Assembly (NCBI GenBank): GCA_018136815.1
Contig: CM030941.1
Span: 2,834,984-2,898,983, forward strand
DNA length: 64,000 nucleotides
Source of the DNA: Isochrysis galbana
Lineage: Eukaryota > Haptophyta > Isochrysidales > Isochrysidaceae
Direction: 5' to 3'
The position numbers were made by a program, and so were the translations under genes. Below the pieces are notes generated by a model. That model was not told where the DNA came from, ran no database searches, and saw only the letters and a program-made list of their open reading frames with translations. Within the stretch, counting starts at the first letter, position 1. Each line of letters begins with the position of its first letter. This document shows, piece by piece, positions 1 through 10,988 of the stretch.

Positions 1-2535
1 AGGCGGAGGCTTCCCTCTGAGCTCGCGGCGTCGAGAGAAATGGTAGCGGAGTGAGCGGCCAAAAAATCGTTCCCGAGCAGAAGCATCGGGTTCCCTTCGA
101 TGACCGCGAACGAATGACGGAAGAGGCGACCGGACAAGGAGAAGACGAGGCTAGCCCGGCCCCTAGTGATGAGAGGAAGGCCGTCCGGCCCATGTAGGTT
201 GGGGACGGTAGCGTCCGATACGCGTTCGACGCAAGCGTCTTCAGGTAGTCGATCGAGAAGAGCAGTGGTGATTACTGATGGGCCCGCTCCAGTGTCAGCC
301 AGGGTGCTGTTCACCGTGAGAGCAACGTCCGGGAGAACGAACCCTTGAGCTGCGCGGTCGCCATCGGCACGGCAGACCACGAGATCGCGGACATAGAGGC
401 AGTGACGAGGGTAGAGCGGCGGCGGCGTGTCCGCGATAGATTCTACTGGAAGCGAGGTTCCGGCTCCGGGTGACGGGGTGGTTGGATTGGAGGCTGGCCT
501 GGACGGAGAAGATTCATCGACGTGGGGCACTCGCTCGATAGCGGCGGCTACCGTCTGCGGCACGAATGGTATTGAAGAGTATGGGGATGCCTTTGCCGAA
601 CTAGAGGGGTTAGGCACGCCATCATAGCCTAGCCCTCGACGGTCCGTCGGATGCCGAGGTTGATCCATTTGGCGTGACCATTCCTTCTCCAGGGACTTCT
701 GCAAGTCTGTCTTCGGAAGCTTCGACAACTCGGAAAAACCAGCCGCACTGAGACCCCTAGCGGCAGCCCCATCGCAACACAGTGCCCGTGGAGTACCCTC
801 TCCTTCGGCGGCGTCGGAGGGCTTGGTCTCGAGGGTCTGCATGCTCCGGTGTTCTGGCATCTCGGGCGTGTCATCTTCTCCCGAGTCGGGCCCGACATCC
901 CAGGTTTCGAGTGGCCTTTCGGCTACGAACGAATTGGTCAGTTCGGCCACTCCCTCGTCGCCAGCCGTGAAGGAGGCGCTCGGAGATAGTGCATTGATGC
1001 CTTGGGAGCCCAGTCGAGACAAGATGGAAGGTTCCGACGGCTCCGCAGCTGCCGCTTGCTCAGCGATTTCTTGGGCGATGGAAGGCGTGACATCCTGCCA
1101 CCGATGGACCCCCGAAATTACATCACGATCGAAGACCTGCCACTTGCTGCGGCGCTTCTTCACCGTGTTTGGAGGGCCTGGCGTTGTAGAGCGGTCCCTT
1201 ATGGGCCACTCCCACGGCGTGAAGCAGTCCACTTCCGCCACGGTCCCGTCTTGCGATGCGTTGGTTTCCGAGTCCTTCCGATGGAGCAGGCGAGACGCAT
1301 CGGCAACGGGGCCCGCGTCTGAGATCACGACTACCGAATCGGACACTAGCGTACCGCTGGGAGGCGTGAGGTGAGAGCTAGAAGCTGCCTCGCCTCCCCC
1401 CTCCATGAAGCGAGCCAGAGCCGTCCTCGGCTCAGCCAGTTCGAAGCCGGTCGAGCAAAGCGAAGGGCGTTCTCTCAAGCTGGCAGCGGCTTGGGAAATT
1501 GCCCAGTCCACCGTGAAGTCGAGCGAACGCGACGCCTTGGCTTCGCGCGCATAACGGCGCAAGACCGGCATCCACTGGGCCGCCATTGCACCGGCAATGC
1601 CCACATAGGTGCGGCTGCGAAGGGCGCCACGGTGGGGCGACGGCGATAGATCCGCCATCGCGGATAGACGTCCCTCGACAATCTTCGAAGGCTGCAGGGG
1701 CGGGAGTGAAGCCGTCAGGTACAGGCCAGTTGCTTTTTGATGGCCCGTGCCGTGCTGCCACGGCTGCACAAACTGCCGCGGTCGCAACCCCCCGACTAAG
1801 GCGGAGGCTTCCGCGTGCATTCGAGGATTTTCGACGGCAACGAAAGGCGCGTTGGCGCTTGCCATGGCGAGGAAGACTCTAGCGGCGGATTCGAGAGCCT
1901 GGCGTCGTCCCGGCTCCCGATCGAGCCACTGGCAACTCACCGCCGACAAATACGTGCACGGCGGATGCGCGACCACGAGGTCCCAACCGAGGTTTTGAAT
2001 GTGAAGAGCATCTCCGCAGAAGTGGGGAATGTAGTCGATCTCCGACGGTCGTAGATCGCACGTCGCGACGTGCGCTCCGGCGAGTAGGAACATCGAAGAC
2101 ACGACCCCGCTAGCTTCACCGACGACTAGAACGCGGGGTGGAGGAATCCCTCGGCCGCGTCGAACGTCACGGCGTCGTGGATCGCCGCTAACTCAGCGCA
2201 AAGCTCGTCAAAATGCGTCGGCAGTACGGCAGAGGGTGATGAATGAGTGCTCGCGTGCGGCCGCCGCAAGGCTAGAGCAGCTTCGGCGAGATGCGGGGCA
2301 AGATGACGGAGGAACCGCTAGCCCGGGCACGGGAGGCGGCTAACATTTGGAGCTCGCGCGTAGGGGCGCGGGCAGCTTCAGTAGACTTGGCGGCCGAGGA
2401 ACAACCAACCACGGCGATCCGGTGGATGGCCTCGGCAGTAGAATTCAGGGGGAGGGGGTCGTCGCCCTGAAGTTTCGGTGGGCTAGACCTGAAGGGGGTT
2501 GGCTCCGGCGGGCGATCCCTGGAACAGGGATCCTC
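1..2535 (-). mobile_element. Second partial copy of the Gypsy-like pol gene (protease to methyltransferase region)
   Basis: This stretch repeats 3518-6053 in the same orientation. In the parts I aligned by eye I saw no substitutions, only three single-base length differences in short runs: one extra C near 168, one missing C near 2146 and one missing G near 2292. On the minus strand it covers the phage-type methyltransferase domain, a spacer and the start of the aspartic protease, and it stops abruptly at the N gap. The extra C near 168 restores the protease frame that is broken in the other copy. The two missing bases break the methyltransferase-region frame that is intact there. This pattern suits one locus assembled twice from noisy reads better than two old copies. 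Confidence 0.85.
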
Positions 2536-2635
2536 NNNNNNNNNNNNNNNNNNNNNNNNNNNNNNNNNNNNNNNNNNNNNNNNNNNNNNNNNNNNNNNNN
2601 NNNNNNNNNNNNNNNNNNNNNNNNNNNNNNNNNNN
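2536..2635. other. Assembly gap (100 N)
   Basis: Exactly 100 consecutive N, the usual placeholder for a gap of unknown size. It falls inside the reverse-transcriptase region of the retrotransposon, so the RT, RNase H and integrase are missing from the window. Confidence 0.98.
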
Positions 2636-3235
2636 TGCTACCTCCTCTTCTATGATGAGCTCGCCTGCGCGGCCCACTCTAGACGGAGCATGCCGGTGAG
2701 GAACAGCGCCGGGGTTGAGTGGCAACTCCACCTCGAGAACGTGCGTATGGTTTGGAGCCCCCGGGTGCAACGCGAAAGCTTTGATGCGCCGGGCCAAGAG
2801 TTGGCGTACTTCTTCTCGTTGATCGTCGGAAAGAAGCCGGTCCGGATCGATGGTGGCTGAGTCGAGTAGAGCTCGTTGCTCCTCGCTCAGCGCGGTGACA
2901 GGGTCACCATCCCCCTCGCTTCCAGTCGGAGTCCAGCCCCGGTGCAACTTGAAACGCACCTGGAGCGAAGCTATCGGATGCAGAGACGGCAGGGTCAGCG
3001 CATTGACCCCGGTGTGGACGATCGTCACCGCGATGCGATGATCGTCCGTGGGCGTGACCACCGTGGGCATTACGAGAGGGGACGAATCGAGAGCCTCGCG
3101 GTTTGGTAGGCGGTCGACCAGCATCGCGCAGTCCGAATGATCTCGGAGAGCTAGCGGAACCCTAACCCAGATGGTTGCGCGGTGGAAGGCAGGAATCGTC
3201 ACCGCTTGCTCCGTGTAGAGAAGATATTCGGACGA
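2636..3235 (-). pseudogene. Retrotransposon pol, spacer and first residues of reverse transcriptase (cut by gap)
   Basis: The minus-strand frame reads from a hydrophobic linker (EYLLYTEQAV near 3220) to the acidic stretch ending GELIIEEEV just before the gap. In Gypsy elements the region after the protease ends with a peptide of this kind (substrate-like PHRHAPSR followed by EEEV), directly before the first RT motifs. The frame differs by one base from the upstream protease frame, which ends in a TGA at about 3199, so an indel lies near 3225. The RT itself should follow but is lost in the N gap. I infer that this belongs to the same element as the Gag and Pol frames to its right. Confidence 0.6.
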
Positions 3236-6200
3236 GGTAGACGCCGGAGCTTTGGCCGCAACTCGTCGGCAGACTCAAAGAGAGGTGTATAGAGTGGCTG
3301 CCTAGCATCAGCAGCAGCCTCACCCACCGATCCGGCCGGGATCTCTCGTGTTGCCGTCGACCTCTCCAGAAAGTCGACAGTCAGCGGCTGACCGGGTGAC
3401 ATCGAGATAGCTCCGACGAAGCCGGAGTCCGCGACTGGGGGCGGCGCCGTGGAAACTCTGACTACGCATTCGGAAAGGACTCTTGAAGAGTCTTCTGCAT
3501 CGCCAGAGGCCGGACGGAGGCGGAGGCTTCCCTCTGAGCTCGCGGCGTCGAGAGAAATGGTAGCGGAGTGAGCGGCCAAAAAATCGTTCCCGAGCAGAAG
3601 CATCGGGTTCCCTTCGATGACCGCGAACGAATGACGGAAGAGGCGACCGGACAAGGAGAAGACGAGGCTAGCCCGGCCCTAGTGATGAGAGGAAGGCCGT
3701 CCGGCCCATGTAGGTTGGGGACGGTAGCGTCCGATACGCGTTCGACGCAAGCGTCTTCAGGTAGTCGATCGAGAAGAGCAGTGGTGATTACTGATGGGCC
3801 CGCTCCAGTGTCAGCCAGGGTGCTGTTCACCGTGAGAGCAACGTCCGGGAGAACGAACCCTTGAGCTGCGCGGTCGCCATCGGCACGGCAGACCACGAGA
3901 TCGCGGACATAGAGGCAGTGACGAGGGTAGAGCGGCGGCGGCGTGTCCGCGATAGATTCTACTGGAAGCGAGGTTCCGGCTCCGGGTGACGGGGTGGTTG
4001 GATTGGAGGCTGGCCTGGACGGAGAAGATTCATCGACGTGGGGCACTCGCTCGATAGCGGCGGCTACCGTCTGCGGCACGAATGGTATTGAAGAGTATGG
4101 GGATGCCTTTGCCGAACTAGAGGGGTTAGGCACGCCATCATAGCCTAGCCCTCGACGGTCCGTCGGATGCCGAGGTTGATCCATTTGGCGTGACCATTCC
4201 TTCTCCAGGGACTTCTGCAAGTCTGTCTTCGGAAGCTTCGACAACTCGGAAAAACCAGCCGCACTGAGACCCCTAGCGGCAGCCCCATCGCAACACAGTG
4301 CCCGTGGAGTACCCTCTCCTTCGGCGGCGTCGGAGGGCTTGGTCTCGAGGGTCTGCATGCTCCGGTGTTCTGGCATCTCGGGCGTGTCATCTTCTCCCGA
4401 GTCGGGCCCGACATCCCAGGTTTCGAGTGGCCTTTCGGCTACGAACGAATTGGTCAGTTCGGCCACTCCCTCGTCGCCAGCCGTGAAGGAGGCGCTCGGA
4501 GATAGTGCATTGATGCCTTGGGAGCCCAGTCGAGACAAGATGGAAGGTTCCGACGGCTCCGCAGCTGCCGCTTGCTCAGCGATTTCTTGGGCGATGGAAG
4601 GCGTGACATCCTGCCACCGATGGACCCCCGAAATTACATCACGATCGAAGACCTGCCACTTGCTGCGGCGCTTCTTCACCGTGTTTGGAGGGCCTGGCGT
4701 TGTAGAGCGGTCCCTTATGGGCCACTCCCACGGCGTGAAGCAGTCCACTTCCGCCACGGTCCCGTCTTGCGATGCGTTGGTTTCCGAGTCCTTCCGATGG
4801 AGCAGGCGAGACGCATCGGCAACGGGGCCCGCGTCTGAGATCACGACTACCGAATCGGACACTAGCGTACCGCTGGGAGGCGTGAGGTGAGAGCTAGAAG
4901 CTGCCTCGCCTCCCCCCTCCATGAAGCGAGCCAGAGCCGTCCTCGGCTCAGCCAGTTCGAAGCCGGTCGAGCAAAGCGAAGGGCGTTCTCTCAAGCTGGC
5001 AGCGGCTTGGGAAATTGCCCAGTCCACCGTGAAGTCGAGCGAACGCGACGCCTTGGCTTCGCGCGCATAACGGCGCAAGACCGGCATCCACTGGGCCGCC
5101 ATTGCACCGGCAATGCCCACATAGGTGCGGCTGCGAAGGGCGCCACGGTGGGGCGACGGCGATAGATCCGCCATCGCGGATAGACGTCCCTCGACAATCT
5201 TCGAAGGCTGCAGGGGCGGGAGTGAAGCCGTCAGGTACAGGCCAGTTGCTTTTTGATGGCCCGTGCCGTGCTGCCACGGCTGCACAAACTGCCGCGGTCG
5301 CAACCCCCCGACTAAGGCGGAGGCTTCCGCGTGCATTCGAGGATTTTCGACGGCAACGAAAGGCGCGTTGGCGCTTGCCATGGCGAGGAAGACTCTAGCG
5401 GCGGATTCGAGAGCCTGGCGTCGTCCCGGCTCCCGATCGAGCCACTGGCAACTCACCGCCGACAAATACGTGCACGGCGGATGCGCGACCACGAGGTCCC
5501 AACCGAGGTTTTGAATGTGAAGAGCATCTCCGCAGAAGTGGGGAATGTAGTCGATCTCCGACGGTCGTAGATCGCACGTCGCGACGTGCGCTCCGGCGAG
5601 TAGGAACATCGAAGACACGACCCCGCTAGCTTCACCGACGACTAGAACGCGGGGTGGAGGAATCCCCTCGGCCGCGTCGAACGTCACGGCGTCGTGGATC
5701 GCCGCTAACTCAGCGCAAAGCTCGTCAAAATGCGTCGGCAGTACGGCAGAGGGTGATGAATGAGTGCTCGCGTGCGGCCGCCGCAAGGCTAGAGCAGCTT
5801 CGGCGAGATGGCGGGGCAAGATGACGGAGGAACCGCTAGCCCGGGCACGGGAGGCGGCTAACATTTGGAGCTCGCGCGTAGGGGCGCGGGCAGCTTCAGT
5901 AGACTTGGCGGCCGAGGAACAACCAACCACGGCGATCCGGTGGATGGCCTCGGCAGTAGAATTCAGGGGGAGGGGGTCGTCGCCCTGAAGTTTCGGTGGG
6001 CTAGACCTGAAGGGGGTTGGCTCCGGCGGGCGATCCCTGGAACAGGGATCCTCCAGAGAGCCGAGAGAAAGAGGAGACGCCGGCGTCCGTGTGGGGCGCG
6101 ACGAGAGATCGTAATCGACGGCCCCTGCGTCTCCCGAGTCTGGGGTGGCCACGGCGTGAGCGCGGAAAGCCGCAGCTCCCTTGGAACCTTCATCTTCATT

Positions 6201-7100
6201 GACTCCGGAAGCCGACCCTTCCGGGTCGGGAACCAGGTCAGAAACGAGAACAGGTGCAACTTCGAGACGAGAGAATGAACACGATGACGGAGAAATATAA
6301 CGAACCGGGGAGAGAGGTGAGGAGGAGGCACAAGTCTCCGCCTCCACTGCACGAGAACCTACGGTAGACAACGACAATTCGTCCGCAGAGCGGCTCCGGC
6401 TATGGCCCTTGGGAGAGAGGTCTCCAGTGGGGTCCCGCCGGGAAAGAGCAGAAACAGGTAAAGCAGCAACAACGTTTTCGGACGCGGCAGCGGCCACGTC
6501 GGACCTATCCATAGAACCTAGAGCAGAAGATGATACCGAGTCGACAGCCCTCGAGGGCTTTACAACTGACTGTTTACGAAACGAAGAGACCGAAGACGCG
6601 TCGGATCCACCTAGCCCACCCCCTTGGGCAGGGCCGTCGGGGGATGAATCCAGGGATGAAGATGCGTCGAAAGACCTAGGAGAATTAGAAGAAACCGAAG
6701 ACAGCATAGTATCCGTAGAAATAGATTCCAAGAGGGGCAGCGAGCGAGAATCGGCCCCTAACATCCTAATAGCGTGCGGAGTAATAGAAGAACTTGTAGA
6801 CGTACACGAATTTCGGAGAGTCGGGTCGCGACTATCTCCGGGGCAAACCTGTTTCCAGGAGCCCGGGTCAAGTGTCGACTCCGGCTTCCGAGATAGCCGT
6901 TCGGCGGGGGCTTCAGCCGGCGAGGCGGCTCCCACCGTCGAGGACTGAATAGAGCTAGAGACAGGGGGAGAATCGCCGCGTCGACAGCTCTTCTCCCCAA
7001 GCGGCGTAGGGATCGGATCGGGATGGTGGTGGTGGCGTTCAGGCCCACCGCCCGCGATGTTCTCCGCCAGGGTTTGAAGGACGGGGACCCCGCCGGACCC
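3199..7100 (-). CDS. Pol polyprotein of a Gypsy-like retrotransposon: phage-type DNA methyltransferase plus retropepsin
   Basis: The frame starts directly after the gag stop codon and runs without a stop to about 3680. The first 450 or so residues are Ser/Pro-rich and disordered. About residues 467-680 form a class I methyltransferase: a glycine-rich SAM loop (VLVVGEASGVVSS), an acidic CD, the catalytic-type motif DLVVAHPPCTYL, then AVENPRMH, a QPW..GTGHQKAT block and a RTYVGIAGAMAAQW block. This order is that of the small phage and bacterial DNA (cytosine) methyltransferases with an AHPPCTYL motif. Around residue 1097 is a retropepsin active site (DTGAGPSVIT). A missing base near 3680 then throws off the frame; the protease C-terminus (MLLLGNDFL) continues in a neighbouring frame to 3199. 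The duplicate at 1-2535 has the extra base and reads through. RNA-templated transposition is inferred; the role of the methyltransferase is unknown. Confidence 0.75.
5060..5700 (-). other. Phage-type DNA methyltransferase domain inside Pol
   Basis: This is the domain segment described under the Pol entry, given its own coordinates. Key residues visible are the SAM-binding glycine loop, the PPC motif with its cysteine (the C5-methyltransferase nucleophile position), the ENP triplet and the GIAGAMAAQW tail. No target-recognition domain typical of eukaryotic DNMTs is seen. The copy in this window is frame-intact across the whole domain; the copy at about 1540-2185 has single-base breaks. Confidence 0.72.
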
Positions 7101-7103
7101 CTA
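7101..7103 (-). promoter_or_regulatory. Single in-frame TAG separating gag and pol (possible readthrough site)
   Basis: I translated the 165 bases on the pol side of the stop codon base by base: there is no other stop, and Gag and Pol share one frame. The codon context is CAG TAG GGG, a purine directly after the stop, followed by GC-rich sequence. Gammaretroviruses use a readthrough UAG of this layout to set the Gag to Gag-Pol ratio. A chance nonsense mutation or a base-call error in a single fused gag-pol frame is the alternative. Confidence 0.5.
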
Positions 7104-9818
7104 CTGAGGCTTAACCCGGACCATCGAGCGAAGAAGCTTATGAATGTGCTCGTCCGATCCGCACTCTCCGCAGCCAGCCTCACACAGAAAGCGGATATAT
7201 GGCTGACAGATGACGGGGTTGTGAGCACCGTCTCCCGTGCCATATTTCCAGGCTTCGCTGGATGGAGTGCCAGGAGGAGCTTGAGGTCGGAAAGCGCAGA
7301 AGGCACAGCCGTTTTCGTTCGTCCATTCGGTGATTCCCCTATTGATATCGTCCGTTCGTGGAGTTTCCATTGAATTATCGGCCGGTCGGCACTTTGCTAG
7401 CGCCGCCGAGACCCTTGGGTGCTTGGCATAGCCTGCTACGGCCCAGAAGCGGGCTCGGGCCCGATTCCAAAGCTCGGGCGTCCACCGGGATACGCCCAAA
7501 TCGGGCGGTAGCCCTTGGCCGTTCGCCGGAGGATCGCAGCGACGGCTGGGCGGCCGAGACGAGCCTCCCTTTCGACCCGGTGGATCGGTCAGTATAGCCG
7601 GCAACGGTGAGTTGGAGTGGTAACTTGCCGGCGGTGCAGCAGCCCGATAATCAGGCTTCGAAGCAGGCGAATGTCCCTGTCCGCGAAGAGCTTCCGCCAC
7701 GGTAGCTTGGACGGCCGCCTGCACGGCGGCAACCATGTCCGTGGTCGAAGCGGTCTTCTGGGACGAGGAAGTCTCGTTCTTTGCCTCGCCTGAGGCTTTA
7801 GTGCGTACGCTAGCCACGGTTTGCTTCGTCGAGGGCCGGGATTGATGACGCTTCACCCGAGCCTGCTCGTAAGGGCTGAGGTACCGTTGGCAGAGGTTGA
7901 CGCACGAGAGCGCCGACCGACCTAGCTCGTGGTTCTCTACGCGGAAACGAGTCTCCGCGAGCACCTCCGCAAATTTAATAGCATTATCGACGCCGCGCTG
8001 AGGATCAACCTTATCGTTCCGGATGATTTCTTCGAACCTCTGGTTGATCTCATGGGCCATGTTTGGATGATCCCACACGTTGGTGGAGTCAACCGCGGAA
8101 TCGCCAAGCTTGCGGATGTAGGCGCGAACCAAATTCTTGCTGAGCTCACATAGATCAGCGCCAGCCTCGCGCTCCCTCATGCGGTCCCACTCCATCGACG
8201 CCGAGTCTTTCGCGAAACCATCGGCCCCGTTTGCGAAGGTCCCGTCGCATTTGCGAAGAAGGACGTCAGCAGCGAGGACAGGATTGAGAGCGAGGGCGCG
8301 GTCCTCCACTAGATCGAGGAGGAAGGCGAAGATGCGAGAATTGCCGCTGGAATTGGCTCCGGCTGCCGCGAGGAGGGAGGTAAATATTTCGCGATGATCG
8401 CAGCCGAGCGCTAGTGCCCGCTCCAACGGCTTGATGAGAGTTAGCCGAAATTCGTTCCAGGCTGTCGCCGCGGTTTGAACGTTATCGGAGGCGAGGGCCT
8501 TTGGGAAGCGGAGCTCCGAAAGCTCTTTGCCCATCCTGACCTGATGGTGAAGGGTTTGCTCGGCTGAGAAGCGGCTACGCACCCATTTGAGCAAGTGGTC
8601 CTCCTCCATGAAAATTCGGCAATGCCAAACGTTGCCCGCCAGGGAGAGGTTGCTCTTCAAAATGGTGTGGATGAGCTCGTGCTCGTCGGAGTCGCGGTAA
8701 AGGGCGGCCAGATCGCGTGAAGGCAGGGCGAGGAGATTTTTCCACTCGCTTACAACTGCCTCTCGCTCATCCATCCCCACCGCGAGGCAGGGGTCACGAG
8801 GGTGGCGAAGTGGCACCATCGGGGTCGGGCCCCGGTAAGGGCTTTGGTCCTGGCGGCGGGATTCCGATTTAGAGGTCGGGTACGCCGACCGTGGAACCCT
8901 AGAAGCCGGAGAGCTGTGGCCCTTTGGGTCTAGAGCAGGAGGCTCGCCCATGGGTGGTTCCCTCTGAACCGGCCTAGCAGAATCCGCAGCCGCCTCGGTC
9001 CGATCCATCGACGGACTTGAAGCGGGCTCTTGGCGGGCTTGGAGTAGCTGAGTCAGGGCTTTGAACCCTGCTTCAACTTGATCCCGGAGAAGCCCCTCCC
9101 TCGCCTCTGCCGCGGCAAGGGATGAGTGTAGGCGCTCCACAGCCCCTTTTAGGGTGTTGGTCTCCGCCTGAAGCCTTGCCATTTCCGCATCCTGACGCGC
9201 CGCGGCCGTCTCGATCGGGGTGATCTCTTGATCAAGGACCCCTTTTGATGACGGCGGGGCATAGTCCCGGTAGGCGGGGCTTCGGAAGCTGATCACCTCA
9301 GCTTCACCCACCTCAGACTCATCATCTCGAAGGTGAGGAGGCGGGTCAAATTGAATCAGAGGGAGGGGACCCTCCTCCACCTCATGGGCCAACTCAGCGA
9401 CGCTGAAGTTGGCTTCATGCGGGAGAGGGTCATGCTCCACCATGGCCCGCTGTGATTGCACCCGGTGGGTGCCGAGGGCAGCGGACCAAGACTCGCCATC
9501 CGCCACGAGCTGATCGGAGCCAGTCGTGGAGATAGCAGCCGGAGTGATGGGTGCCACTGGTGCAGCCTCAGAGGCCGTGGGATCACTCGGACATCCAACG
9601 GGAACAGAAGCTGCAGCGGGCAGAGAAGGTTCCCTGAGAGGTTCCTCCTCTGCGGCCGAGGACGCGAGCTTAGATTTCGTGCTTGTCGAGTCGAGCGCTA
9701 CCGGAGGGCTCTGAGCCACTCCGTCGCGAGCGGCACCGGCGGCTAGCGCGGCGCTTTGCCCCTCCTCCCCACCGGGAGTCGGGTGAATGAAATTCTGGAC
9801 TGGGTCGGGCAACCCCAT
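7104..9818 (-). CDS. Gag polyprotein of the Gypsy-like retrotransposon
   Basis: I start at the ATG at 9818 (MGLPDPVQNF); the frame is open further upstream, but that part overlaps the leader. The protein has about 905 residues. The first 190 are acidic and low in complexity; around residues 196-265 an Ala/Leu/Glu-rich stretch (ARLQAETNTLKGAVERL) predicts a coiled coil. A helical middle region of about 300 residues probably holds the capsid fold, though I see no diagnostic motif. A basic Ser/Pro-rich linker leads to a Cys/His-rich end (GCAFCAF, then GCGECGSDEHIH) that probably binds RNA like a zinc knuckle, although the spacing is not the standard CCHC. Its frame continues into Pol after one TAG. 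The 5' leader and LTR lie upstream at 9819-10988. Confidence 0.7.
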
Positions 9819-10988
9819 TCGGGTGTATGGACAGGGAACGAACGGCGAACGAAGGACTGTGGGGCGGCGAGGCGCTCCTAGCGGCCCTAGTGTGTTGGGT
9901 TTTAAGAGATTGTTAGACCTACAAAGAACTCTTCCCTCAGGGAGGGAGCCTAGGCTGCTTGAGTGCAGCGACGCAGCGAACAACGACGGACAAAGAGCCT
10001 GAGAACAACAGGATACACCGACTCACAAACACACCGGAATCATTCACCCAAACCAAGCAAATTATCAAGCAACCGCGACCCCAAATCACCGATAACTCAA
10101 ACACGTCGCGAGAGACGGAGAGAGAGAGCGAGAGAGAGAGAGAGACTCCGCAGCGACGGCCGGAGCGTGTCTCCGTTGTAACTTCCCACGTAGCGGAGAG
10201 TCCGAAGGGGAGCGTCATGTCGCGCGACCACGGCGATCACTTTGGATACAGATCGCAACGAGATGTCTTCACGACAGAGGAAATCTTGCCGTTGAGCGTG
10301 AACCTTCTAGACGCTTCTAACGAACAACCCTGAGTAGCAACCAAGGGGAAGAAACACCAAAGGGGCCAAGGCTTGCATGTAGCTTGCATCAAGGGGAAAG
10401 ATTCCCTCACCTAGGAAGCGAACCTACACCGATCTCCAAGGGGAGATGGCAAATTAAACCTCAAATCTCGAGCGGCTAGAGCAACCGACTCGCTCGCCAA
10501 AACCTTGACCGAGAAGAAAGAAGCAAGGACCTACAAGCCAAGGGTAGCGGACCTAGGGAATGTGAGAGGAAATTTCCGAACGCCAAGACGAACGCCAAAC
10601 GCTGGAAGACAACGAAACCCTAACCAGGCTAAACAAAACCTACGACGAACAGGCCTGGACGACAACGAAAGTTAGCAAGTCCCAAGAAAGAACCGGAACC
10701 CAACAAGAAACAACAAGCCTTGCAAGAAGCTAAACAAGCCTTCACAAGGTAACCTGAGAGCCTGAGACAAGCGCGCAGCGAGTGACAGGCGACCTGGCTC
10801 CTTTGGGTCAAGATTACCCGAAAGGAGGAAACCTGGAATCTAGACCTGACAAACAGGCTAGAAGGAACGAAACAAGAACTCGAATTCTAGATCGCTAGGG
10901 ACGAACCCTACCAACCTAGATGTACCTGAGCTTCACCGTGTGGCCGCACGGCGAAGGACCTGGAATCAAGAGCCTGGAAATCGCATCA
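9819..10988 (-). repeat. Leader and presumed 5' LTR of the Gypsy-like element
   Basis: No convincing gene is present. The stretch is rich in direct AAG/GAA-type sequence and contains a short GA microsatellite near 10115-10145. Its far end, 10789-10988, recurs at 29673-29790 and 44224-44432, as expected for LTR sequence. On the minus strand the shared block begins TGATGCGATTTCC, so a TG terminus at 10988 is a candidate LTR edge. The matching 3' LTR would lie to the left of the window, so the LTR cannot be proved here. Confidence 0.5.
10789..10988 (-). repeat. Dispersed repeat A, copy 1 (presumed LTR end)
   Basis: About 200 bp shared with 29673-29790 (+) and 44224-44432 (+). Landmarks in the shared order are CGCCGTGCGGCCACACGGTG, then a block reading GGTTCGTCCC, then CCAGGTCGC. 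Small indels separate the copies. Confidence 0.8.
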
